64,000 nt of DNA from Anas platyrhynchos. Taxonomy: Eukaryota > Chordata > Aves > Anseriformes > Anatidae. The position numbers and the translations under genes are program-made. Below the pieces are notes generated by a model. That model made no database searches. It saw only the letters and a program-made list of their open reading frames with translations, and was not told the origin of the DNA. The DNA lies in the NCBI RefSeq assembly GCF_047663525.1, contig NC_092600.1, positions 4,894,001-4,958,000 on the forward strand, read 5' to 3'. This document shows positions 12,114-22,336 of this stretch, in pieces. How positions within the stretch are numbered: the stretch's first letter is position 1; every line of letters starts with the position of its first letter.

Positions 12114-13015
12114 GAAAAGCTCAAATGCCATAGCACTTAATAGCCCTTTGTTGATGCAGATTATTTTGACAAGACCTTCAGGAAACTTACTTTCACACTG
12201 CAAGCCCGTTTTCAGGCTATTTTTGCCCTTGCTGGATTTCATCTCTTTCTCTAAGATAGATTTTTCTTCTCCACAGATGAGATCCCAGTTTCTTTCCAGA
12301 CTTAGACAATGGTGCAGTTGAAGAGGGTGACAACAACATGCTTCTTCTCAAACCACCGCACAAAAGCCGTCAGTCAGGATATTTACAATAAATACAGGCT
12401 CCGAGTGTGAGGGCTCCCATTTCCTGGCAGTGTTGCTCTACATCGTGTTTTCTCTGGAAGGAATCAATTACATCAGTGGCCTCGGGAATGTATGTTGAGA
12501 TGGTTTAATCAGAGCTGAAAAGCACAGTACAGAAAGGGGCTTCAGTTCTTCTGGCAGGACACAACGTACCCAATTTGGGAGCCGCTAAGGAACTTCATGG
12601 TATCAGCCACGTTAGCTCATCTCCATCCAGTGTGGAACTGGCTGGTGGCAGCACTACGGACCTGATTCAGCAGAGCACTGAAACACACTGAACTTTAATT
12701 TCTTCAATTAGACTTCAACATGTGCTCTGGGCTGAGGATATGCCACAGTGCCCACAGAAATCACAGCACTGTTCAGCAGGTAATTTGTTTTGGCCAGTGA
12801 GCTCCTCTGTAGATAAAAGTTTTGTCATGTTTCCCGTGCTCCCGGCTGCTGCTCGGCTCTCCCTGCTGACTTTATTCTTCCTTTGCTATGCAGTCTTTCA
12901 GGACACAACAATTCTTTTTCGTAACATATTTGTACTACATCGAGTACAAATAGGCTGGAGTTTCTCTAGCTCTCGTAACACCAATTATTACAACAGGAAT
13001 GGATTAAGTGCAGGC
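12114..13015. other. Gene-free stretch with one signal-peptide-like open frame
   Basis: An open frame starting at ATG 12827 and ending at 13084 would encode about 85 residues beginning MFPVLPAAARLSLLTLFFLC, which looks like a signal peptide, but nothing else supports expression and the rest is unrecognised. Chance is the default explanation. Confidence 0.4.
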
Positions 13016-13021
13016 TTTATT
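13016..13021 (-). terminator. AATAAA polyadenylation hexamer, minus strand
   Basis: TTTATT on the plus strand gives AATAAA on the minus strand, about 370 bases after the stop of the open stretch at 13390-13641. The hexamer is common by chance in AT-rich DNA, so it only weakly supports a terminal exon. Confidence 0.2.
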
Positions 13022-13389
13022 GCCCTCCTAAACAGAAGCTTATATTTAGACCCTTATCTTTCTCGTGCTCTCCTTGGTGTGTGAAATGGGGCTTTGCTCA
13101 ACCCAGCTTGCTTTAGATCCCCACGGGGCAAACTGTGGGTGGAATGACATCTATTTGAAAGGAACAGCATTAAGCGAGAAGCAAAGATTAAAAGGTCTGG
13201 AAAACTTCTAAGACTTCAGCTGACATGATGAGCAACACCAAGGTTGTGGCAAGATGACAGAAGCCGCGTTCCTATGTGACTTGAGAAGCTATGGAAATGC
13301 TGGATGTTTCTGCAGCAAGCTAATCTGCTGATAAGAACTTAAAGCAGTGGTTAATTAGAGAGCAGGTTCAAGGGAAAGCTCAGCTGAGC

Positions 13390-13641
13390 CTACAAAGTTG
13401 TTGCTCCATTGATAGGGCAGGAGGTTTCAAAAGGAGCACCGAAAGTAGGCAGGCAACCTCCCAGAGACAGGCCAAAGCCCACTCCTCCACCAGTGTAAAA
13501 TTTATCGTCAGTGGGAGCAGATTTAGGCTGATAATCATCAGAAAGTTTCGGTGAACGCCGGAGTTGGCTGCTTAATTGTGTGAGAGTTGCAAGAAAATGA
13601 TAAAGGTGATCTAACTCATTATCCAGGGGCAAGTTGTAACA
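13390..13641 (-). CDS. Unrecognised protein-like open stretch, possible terminal exon or retrocopy remnant
   Basis: On the minus strand, a CAGTAG acceptor-like site (AG at 13643-13642) is followed in frame by 83 codons and a TAG. There is no internal ATG start; the frame opens after a stop, so it would have to be spliced in. The peptide is unlike nearby chance frames: an acidic/amphipathic start (LDNELDHLYHFLATLTQL), a middle with RRSPKLSDDYQPKS, then a Gly-rich segment (FYTGGGVGFGLSLGG) and the end PINGATTL. The pyrimidine tract before the acceptor is weak. I do not recognise the family. It could be a last exon of an unannotated minus-strand gene, a fossil, or chance. A 12-bp palindrome GCTCAGCTGAGC lies immediately beyond the stop (13378-13389). 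Confidence 0.25.
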   Translation of the reverse strand, partial: CYNLPLDNELDHLYHFLATLTQLSSQLRRSPKLSDDYQPKSAPTDDKFYTGGGVGFGLSLGGCLPTFGAPFETSCPINGATTL

Positions 13642-13644
13642 CTA

Positions 13645-14220
13645 CTGGACAAATATTTTGCTGAAGGGTCTTTCCTAGCTATCGGGTTTTTATCTGAATT
13701 CTATCACCTGCATTCCTACGAGGAGGAAAAAAGCCTCAAAGAGCAAACCCTCGCCAAGAGAAGAAATAGTATGTTTGACTGACAGTCTTGTTTTTTTTTT
13801 TTTTGTTTTAAGTCAGATTTTTTTAAAGGGGGTAGGGCCAAGGACCTTCCCTTACAGACGACCAAGGGTCACATCCACCACTTGTTTCAACCGACTCGGT
13901 TTCATTGACTCCTTTGCTGATTTACAGCAGCCGAATGTCTCCCAAAAATACCGACCAGACACAGAACAAGCAGCACACCCATGCTGGCTCCTGGCTCTCC
14001 CGTCGTGAGGTAAAGCATGATTCATATCCAAGCACGGGAAAAGTGGAATGCAAAAAGCAAACAGAAGACAAGGTGAAAAGTAATTACACTTCCTTAATTG
14101 CAGATTTTTCTTTAAAAAAAAAAAAGTCAGAGGGAGAAAAGCGTAACAGTAAAAATTGTTCATTAGATTCTTTCTCTTTAGAAAGCCATAAAGTGTGAAG
14201 CCAGGCTCTTTACTGAATTA
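13645..14220. other. Gene-free stretch with poly(T)
   Basis: Holds a 14-base T-run at 13791-13804 and no coding evidence. Confidence 0.5.
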
Positions 14221-14470
14221 CCTTTTTTTGGCAGAAAAATAAATATTGTTGTAGGAATTATTGGAACATACATTCAATTAAAATCCTCAAACAGAAACAC
14301 ACCACTAATGTGAGAGCTATTAAGCAGGGCTGAATTATATAGATCATATTTAAACTGAAAGGAGGTAAATAATCCATTGCTCCGATGTGATTGCCATTGG
14401 CAGGAGAGGAAATAAAGCAGAATTATGATCAATGGTGCAGCCAATAATGGAAGCTGTGGCTGGCATCCCT
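14221..14470. promoter_or_regulatory. AT-rich block with repeated CCATTG/CCAAT and TAAT words
   Basis: Between 14370 and 14455 the words CCATTG, CCATTGG, CAATGG and CCAATAATGG recur, together with an interrupted TGCC-ATT-GGCA palindrome, the kind of SOX/NF-Y/NFI-like word density found in conserved noncoding elements. Conservation itself cannot be judged from one sequence. Confidence 0.3.
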
Positions 14471-14498
14471 GAAGGAGGCACCACCCAGAAGTGGTGAG

Positions 14499-14533
14499 TA
14501 AAGAAAGTAGTAAGGTAAATAAAGTAGTGCAGG
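14499..14533 (+). repeat. Imperfect 17-bp tandem duplication
   Basis: TAAAGAAAGTAGTAAGG (14499-14515) is followed directly by TAAATAAAGTAGTGCAGG (14516-14533). A minor local duplication with no other significance seen. Confidence 0.7.
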
Positions 14534-17500
14534 ATCTATGTCATAGACCTCAGGCCTAAAAAAAACACTCTGAATGCAGAGAGTTCAGCCCAGACAAGTG
14601 AAATTACAGGGCCCAGGGCACTGAGGAGCCTCAGCTAACCTGGCGTTATGCTTTGGTGGCATTTAATGCTGCTGTGTGACAGCAGGTGGGTGGACGCAGG
14701 TGTGCTGGCCATGGGCTGTTCTCCATTGCAGCCCAAAGTGGAAGGCGACAGTTTGCTTTAATTAGCTTTAACTGGTTCGAATTATGTAAACATTAATTTC
14801 ACACTTACGGGTTGAGATAATAGATACTGTCAAAAGAAAAATTACAAGAAAAATGGGTGTGCAAGAGTAGAAAGGGCTGCTGCTCAGTGGTACAGAGGAG
14901 AAGAAAACTCCCTGCAGGATGGGCAGAGCAGTCACCTTGAACAGGTCTCCCCCCACAGGGACAAAGTATTTTCTTAGTGAAAACAGACCGCGATTCGGAG
15001 TTTTGTCACAGCAGACATTTAGGCTTGCTATCTGCAGTGTAGTCTGTGCGACTTCAGAACCAGCAGAGCAATGCTGCATGTGTCCAATATCAACAATTTA
15101 TTTGCCTTTTCTATCAGAACACACTGTTCCTACGGGGGCATAATTTTACAGCTCAACTCTTGTGCTGCCTCTGAAAGCTTCTATTAAGACAGAAATCTCC
15201 CAGATAATAGAAAACTGTCTTAGGCCCCATTCTCTCGCATCTCAGCTGCTGGCTGTCTATTGAGGAGTTTATAGCAAGCTCATCTTTGCAATAATAGAGA
15301 GAGGTCTGAAAAGGCCAGCAATTTCTATCAGCATCCCTGTCCCCCTTCCTCCTCCGTTGCCTCTTTTTCCTCCCATGTTTCAGGGAATCCATCATCACTG
15401 CACATCAGCTCTGCTCGAGGGATCTTGCACCGAGTTTGGAGTGTGGGACCACTTAGGGTAACATTTTTTCCTAGAGGGATGTTTCAGAGGTTCAGACAAC
15501 AGTACAGAGGCTAAACTAGGATCCCCCAACCAACCTACTCCTTCGCAGAGGCTGAAATCTGCTGGCAGCAGCTCTCCGTGCCCCCAGAGCTCCCCAGGCA
15601 GGGAACCTGCTCCTGCTTTTCCCACAGGAGGGGATCGCAGACCTTAGGCTCTTTTACAGAAAGATGAACAAATACAGGAGAAAACAGAACTGCAGACAGC
15701 TGCATTTCATTACTTTCTGGTTTGGTCATCCACAGAGCTGCACTTACAAGCGATAGTAAACATTGTTATCGCCGTGTACTGGGTGGGTGTGAAATACTTG
15801 AAGGACACTCAGCGCTGTTACTGGCTTGCTTTACGTTGCAGATTTCTCTAATAGAGCCGAATTAACTTCTCTGTACTGTATCACAGAAGGAGACCGGGTT
15901 TATTTAATATCCAAAGATGCTGTCCCAGACAGGTGGCAAGACAGCCTTCCATCAGCAGATGGAGAGAAGAAAAAAAACCCAGACCATTTCTCTAGTGTAT
16001 TTGTTTTAACATCTTTCATTGCCAGCATTCAATTAGTCAGCAAGGTTAATCTTTAGCTAGAGCTCTTTGCGAGGACTGTGTTTCTTTCCTCCTCTCTGCC
16101 AAAGTTCCCCGTGCATAGAGTCTTTTTGTCCAAAAAGGCAGGAACTGACCTGGGAAAAATGCAAAGCTGTCCCCTTCTCCCCAGATGCTCCCCGAGAGCG
16201 CAGGCTGCACACCAGGCTGCGTTAGCACATCCCCACTGACCCGAGCCTTGTCCAAAACAACAACCCCAGCCAAACCACCACGGATATTTGCTCTTAAATG
16301 TCAGGCCGAGGAATCCAGCCCAGACCTGTCACTTCCTGTGCAGAAATGGCGTTTCAGCAGCCCCACGGCCCCCACCAGCCAGAACCAGCCCTCGCTGCCC
16401 TCCTGAATGGGTTTGCTGCAGCTCAGAGCTGCTGGGAGAGGCCGAGCAGAGACACTTCAGCAAAAACAACAAAACCCAGCACACCAGCAGTTGTACTTCA
16501 CACACGAACTCCTTTTTCTGAAGAAAAAGTTATTTAATATCTGAAGAAAAACTCCAGATTGTGCACTTCAGATCTCCTCCCAGCAGAGCAGCCTTATCTC
16601 GCCCCAGAGCGAAGTGCAGGCGTGAGAGCGCAGGACAGCTGAGATGGGATCACTCCTTCTCCTTTTGTTATGCGGAAGTTATGGGAAACCCAAGCCAGGA
16701 CAGATGATTTCTCTATGTTAGTCAGCCAAAGAGCTCGGACTCTTGCAAAACAAAACCACTACCAACAATAATTCAGGCTCTCCAAGGAACACATGAGAGA
16801 ACGTAAAAGCTGGAGACCAAAAGACGAGCTGGGAGGCGGGGGAACACTTGCCTCCTCTCGGCACGTACAAAAGACTCACACCGGTCATTCCCAGCGCCGT
16901 GCCACGTCGACCCATGGTCGAGCTGGGGGCAAGCCTGTGCTGAGCATCGCAGCACAGCCCCATCCATGCAGGCTGGCACCGGTGCCATCCGAACCACACA
17001 AGCTGCCAGGCTCCTGTCGTGGGGCTTCCTCCGCCAAAATTTGGTGAAATAACACGCTCCATTGCACAGGATAGACTCATGTCATTATAACTGATACGCC
17101 TGGGGATTTATCTTCCTTGACACTTTGGATAAATAAGACATTGTTGGTTACATTCACATGGAAAATATCGAGCAGTGGGAGGTGTTAAACAGCTCTTTAG
17201 AAGAGTTTGTTATAGGTCCTCTAAGCAACAAGGGTAACTGGACTATGAAATAACCAGTCAATATAAAAGGATACAGAGAGGCCAAAATCCTAGCAATAGG
17301 TTGTATCTGTCCAGTCAAACTAGAAAACACTACCAGGGAAAATTAGATTGGAAGTCTCCTTAGTTTTGGTGCTGGATTGTATTTTTAGAGCTGAAGTGTA
17401 TCCAACAGGGAACGAAGTTGTGCAAAATTTCATTAAGCGATAAAGGGGCTAGGGCTGAAGTTGGGCAGAAGCAGCAGAACAAAGCACAGACGAGGAAGAT

Positions 17501-17939
17501 TTTAAAGGCAAAGTGTGCCAAAGGAGGAAAACAAACCACTCTGAATGGTGGGCAGGCAAACTCATTTTCCAAGTACATTATTCTGCGATTAAATGATAAA
17601 TCTGGGCATTACGTTATTTATTCCTGATAACATTCAGCCCTTTTGTCTACGTTATTTAAAAAGTCCACAGCTATTTGGCAAACAGGACAGAAGGAGAAGT
17701 GTCAGCTGGTCGGGGCTCCTGCTCGGAAGATAAATAGACGAGCAGACAAAGAGTCAAGGAAAGGCTCGGGCGTTTCAGCTGCGTGGCCACGAGCCACTTC
17801 GTTGTAGCATATGGCGTACACTAACGGGTTTATTTTCCATGAGGAGGATGTATAAACTGTCTGCAACTGCTCTTCACACTTGTCACTCTAAGTCAGACGA
17901 TTTTTCTGAGGCATCCTGCACAAGCAGCCCCTCGGTTGA
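14534..17939. other. Gene-free stretch
   Basis: Moderately GC-rich between about 16150 and 17050, where overlapping open frames occur on both strands without exon signals. A near-perfect hairpin CTTTTTCT / AGAAAAAG with a 2-base spacer lies at 16512-16529. No repeat or RNA gene recognised. Confidence 0.5.
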
Positions 17940-18740
17940 AGTCGAACAAAGAATTTGTGGACGCCTTGCAGGTGGGCTGCGCTCGGTCCGCAGAGGGAGC
18001 GCGGTGGAGCGCACGTGGAGCGTTATCAGAGGAGCTGACAAAGGCGGACGGACACGATAATGAAATAAGAGCAATTAAACAAGGGGGGGCAGGGCCGGAG
18101 GGAGGCACTGCTGGGAAGTGGAGTTAAATTCGGGTCAGGGAGGAGAAGCAGCACGTGGCAGCACGGCCCCGCAGCTGCCCCGGCCACATGGGCAGCCCTG
18201 GGGCTCTTCCCCCCAAGCCCGGCAGCACCCGCGGGCGCCAGGGCCGGCACCTGCTGCCATCCCGGTGCTGCAGCCTGCCCCGAGGCCCGTTAGACACCGT
18301 GATTAATACGCCGAGACCAAAGTGACTGGCAAAGATAATTACACAGCGAGTCAATTGGCTGGCAAAGTTAATTATGCAGGGAGTCAAATGAGTGGCAAAC
18401 CAAGTGACTGAGGCGGAATAAAGAAACATTTGGCAGTGACAAATGGCAAAACAAGTTACTCCGACAGGGGGTCAAGCGGGCTGGACACGAGACGTGTTTT
18501 CCAGCAGCAGATGCTGGCAGGATGTCAGCGAACGGCGGCCGTCGCTGCCGGCGCTGCTCCCAGGCGAGCAGCAGCAGCGCTGGCGGCACCGCTCAGACCC
18601 CGCTGGGACTCACACCCCGATCGCCCTCGGCCACTCCATCACCCCGTAACCTCGAGCCACTCGACGTCCCGCTGCCTCAGGACTGCTGCAGATGAAGCAT
18701 TTCGTGTTCCCTTCGGCTGTCCGTAAAGCGGCCGTACGGA
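17940..18740. promoter_or_regulatory. Second CpG-rich block
   Basis: CpG is plentiful in 17960-18060 and especially 18520-18680, where about twenty CpGs fall in 150 bases, in contrast to its flanks. No convincing splice donor or start context was found, so it may be an orphan CpG island acting as an enhancer or an alternative promoter. It encloses the 33-bp array at 18321-18452. Confidence 0.55.
18321..18452 (+). repeat. Short 33-bp periodic array with TGGCAAA and TAATTA boxes
   Basis: TGGCAAA starts at 18327, 18360 and 18393, exactly 33 bases apart. TAATTA starts at 18336 and 18369, and AGTCAA at 18349 and 18382, with the same period. A TGGCAGT at 18431 and a further TGGCAAA at 18444 continue the theme out of phase. 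The repeat is diverged (about 75-80 percent between the first two units), so it is old or under selection on the shared boxes. TGGCA is an NFI half-site and TAATTA a homeodomain core. Because 33 is divisible by three, the minus strand also shows an 11-residue peptide periodicity in one frame, probably incidental. Confidence 0.7.
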
Positions 18741-21700
18741 GCTGGGAGGGGAGATAAGAAACAGCCCTGAAGCAGCCGGGGTGCACCTCGTGTGCTGCTC
18801 GGTGCCACCATCGGCAATAAGCCCTGCTGCTTGCTCAGGAGCCGAAAGGAAAGTTACCCTTCTTCTTCTGCCATCAGCAGTCCAAGGGGGAAAAGTGCAT
18901 GGGCGCAGAGGCCAAAATAGTCACAGACCTAAAGGGACCTGCAGGAGGCCAAGGAGAGGCAGTGATGGCAGCTCTTTGCTCTTCACAACATGTGGGCAAA
19001 CTCCAAAGCGCTGAGATCCTCGAGTGGTCGATTCTGTTCCTTGCCTGCTTTTACACTGGACGCCCCACACGAACATCACAACTACGGACCACAAAAACCT
19101 ACGAAATCCCTAGAAATTAAAGAAATTAAATTTGAATGATTGAAAAAAAGAACGTTTAATCCCGCTATCTGCAAGAATTCGGGGGTTGTTATTATTTCCT
19201 TAATTCTACCAGTCAGTTGGCACTGTTGGACAATGCAGGGTTCCCCAAATCTATAGGAAAAGCGCAGGCATCTATAATGCAAATTTGCACACAATTTCTC
19301 TAGTAAAAGAATATAAATTAAATGTAAACTTTTCCAAATTTCTTACAAAGATAGATTTTTTCCAAACTATACCTAGCGTTTGCCACATCGACTCTCTTCT
19401 TTACATGCAACATTCTCATATCTCACTCTTGCATTTCATTTGAAAGCAAACAAAGTTCTTTTGGGGTGATTTACACTACTATGGCCATGAGATAAAATTA
19501 AAGGAGGAAAGCAAAACAAGGAACATCGACCCCAAAACACCAGACAGTTTAAAATAAAGAAAAACAAATAACAATAGCAAAGAAACAAAGTGGTACATGG
19601 AAAATAAATCTTTTCTAGGTCATGCTTAAATTTGCATTAATGGCTTTCTTGTCAAATTATCTCAGGGGAGCTTCAGATTAGCATGCAAAAGCAGCATGAT
19701 ACAAACTGGAGCAGTAATACTTGTTTTATTTACCAGACCATTTTCTCCAAAGGCACTAAATACGAGTATTTTGAGGGATCTGACTTTCATCTTTTGTAAA
19801 GGAAGTGCAGTTGGGAAGAGCTCACCATAATTAGCAGCTAGTCAAATAGTACATAATTCCTCCCTGTATTTACCCAGCAGTGTGTACTTTAATCATGGCA
19901 CACATTAAGCTGACCCCAACCATCTCCTTCTACAGACAGCTCAGGAGCTCATTTGTTCAGTTCCTGGATCAGCTCTTAGGAAAACAAATCTTACCAAGCA
20001 CGCTTAGAAGTAAACACAGGGCATTCCCAAATCTGCATAGGAAAACATGTTTAATAAACAAGATAGTGCAGAAAAATAAATAAATAAATAAAATATTTCA
20101 TCTGCCACTCTGATGTTTAAGCAAAGTGAGGCCACCTAAGGCTTGTTGCTGATGGTTTGCAGGGGCAGGGTGGGGTTTTGGCAGGATTTGGGAATTATCA
20201 GAGACCCCGGCTGAGTCCCAGCGTACGGTGAGCGAGCGACCGGCTACACCGCTGTGCCGGCAGCACGTGGGGTGCTCGCTGCAGTGGGATTTGGATCCAC
20301 GCACTCTATCGGCATGAAACGAGACCTCTGACCCTCAGCTTTTCTTCTTATCACGCAGCAGTGCAGAAAGCAGGTGTTATCTCGAGGGCATTCGACGTCT
20401 CAAGGGGTGCTGGCGGGCAGAACCTGGAGGCTGTGTTTTACACTGCTGCCTCTCTGCTGGCGGGCCGTGGTACAACCCGGCAATTCAGGTTTTATTTAGC
20501 AAATCTGTTAAGGTTTGGTAGATAACCAACCCGCTGCTCACACAAAGGGAGCCAGGAGATAACAAATGTACTTCCGCACCTGAATCTAGGGGCACGTGAG
20601 CACACAGAAAGGCTGCCTAACCGGCAAAGCATTCATGTCCAGGCATCTGTGCTGTTACGGCAGTGACCTGTGCCAGGAAGCCTTTGGTCGGATGCTAAAA
20701 TCTCACCCCTGCCCCAGCAATACACCAAACACAGGAACACCGCCACTGGCATCGTTTCAGGCTGAGAAAATTGCAAAAAAAACTTTGAATTAAGTCATCT
20801 TTAATACTAGCTGAGTGCTGCAAGTTCTTGGACTTCTTGCAAGTCCTCTGAAGTTTAAAGCTGGTCAAGAGTTTTTTGGAGTGGGAGTAGATAACCCAGC
20901 CCAGAGCCTGCTATGGGAAAGAGCCTCGACAGGGCAAGAGAACAGACAGAGCACCACGGCTGGCAGAAGTTATTTACACCCATTTTATGGAGACACCAAT
21001 TGTTACAGAGGGCACGTGGAAAAGTCATGCCCAAAGAAAATTTAGGGCAGCCAGGTCGAGACAGAAGAAAGTGCCTAACCACTTGTTTTTAAAGAATCAG
21101 CACCTCCAGCGAGCACAGGCACCTGTTTTCATCCTGGTATTCAAAAGCTGGTTTTCAGAAAGGTGAGGCCCATATATCGACGCGGTTCGATCAGCAGTTG
21201 TACGCTGCTGTGCCACGGCTGCCTTCATTATCTGCTGCCCATCTGTACTGGTGGTACGCTTGGCTCTTGTACAGTGATGATCATGTCTGATTTAACATGC
21301 CAGGTTACATTAACAGCTCGGAAACCCAAACAGCCACACAAGTCCTGGAAAAACGGTTGGGCTGCTTTGCTGTTGTTACACATCATATTCCCCTCCTCGT
21401 TGTCACTAATTCCAGCCCCAGAAGCACTTTTGGGGGGAACCACCAGCACCCAACACCGCAGCCCGCAGAGCTCTACCAGCCCACCAGCAGCTCCAAAACG
21501 TGCGGAGCTTGTAAGGTTTCTGGGCATCCCTCCTCCTCCCACTTAGTCACACCCGTGACTTCTCTGTACAAGGAATTAGGAACGGGAAAAAAATTAGCTT
21601 TTCCTCTGGCTTCCAATTTAATAAGTGGCTTTAAAGTTCAGCGAATTCAAAGAATGTAACCTTTGGGGTTCTCATGAAGAACAATGGAAATGGTAAGGAA

Positions 21701-21780
21701 CTCCAATGCTTCTTAGGGAAATATATCCTTAAAACTGCTTAAAAAAATTACTTTTTTGGTGAAAACTTAAACCAGAGGCA
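18741..21780. other. Gene-free stretch
   Basis: Holds an (AAAT)n microsatellite (20074-20094), a small tandem GAAATTAAA pair near 19116, and octamer-like ATTTGCAT and ATGCAAA words within about 60 bases around 19631-19690. CpG is moderately raised at about 20215-20290. Nothing coding recognised. Confidence 0.5.
20074..20094 (+). repeat. (AAAT)n microsatellite
   Basis: About five AAAT units ending in AAATATTT. Confidence 0.85.
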
Positions 21781-22130
21781 ACTCAGTGTTGTCAGGCTGC
21801 AATAAGATTAAATAGCCTATTAATCAGAAATCAGATTAACAACACTTTGTTAGAGCTAATTACGTGAGGAAAGCCAGCCTGTTGTTGCGTTGCCAAAATA
21901 TTGGATATGATTTTTTTTTTCTTTATTCATTGCACCATTTTAGACCAAATGTTTTGGCAGCTTAATTAGAGGCAGGTGGTGCCGTTGCCATAATTACATA
22001 GAAGTCCTCATATTTTGTCATCATGCTTAATTAGAGCCGTTGATTCAGCGTGAGAGGGAAGCATCCCAGCCAACTGAATATTCCTGCAGCCTTTATGGGA
22101 AATGCAGCGCACCTCTAGATGGGAGCTGCC
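21781..22130. promoter_or_regulatory. Homeodomain-rich block with a duplicated 12-mer
   Basis: The exact 12-mer GCTTAATTAGAG occurs at 21960-21971 and 22025-22036, 65 bases apart. TAATTA also occurs near 21857 and 21994, giving four cores in about 180 bases, with CAGGTG, TGCCATAATTA and TATTCATTG words nearby. This composition is typical of conserved developmental enhancers. The duplication is seen; function and conservation are inference. Confidence 0.4.
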
Positions 22131-22245
22131 TGGTTTAGATGATGCCAAGAATTTGGGACAATAATTTGGGACAAGGTTTGAGACAATACCGCCTTCTCCA
22201 GTAGAATACAGTTAAATTAAACCGAAGGCACAAATGAAACCCAAG

Positions 22246-22336
22246 CCTGCTGCAGTCAGTGGCAAAATTCCCATTGACTTAATTAGGACCAAAACCTAGC
22301 TTGCTTTCCTGAGCAGGGTAAGACTGATTTATTCAG
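22246..22336 (+). repeat. Fragment resembling an ancient sauropsid/amniote interspersed repeat
   Basis: The order 'gcagtcagtggcaaaa', 'ttcccattgactt', 'ggaccaaaacct', 'cctgagcagggtaagactg' resembles the common reptile and bird motif with 'ggcaaaactcccattgacttcaatggg' split over an ancient CR1/L3-like element and its 'cctgagtaaggactg' continuation. Identification is from memory of recurring sequence, not from a search. Confidence 0.5.

Noticed and set aside
14768-14785. tRNA T-loop-like 'ggttcgaatta'
   Set aside because: No matching acceptor, D-arm or anticodon stem around it.
18321-18452. CRISPR-like regular spacing
   Set aside because: Units are contiguous and diverged with no constant repeat and unique spacers; the DNA is vertebrate.
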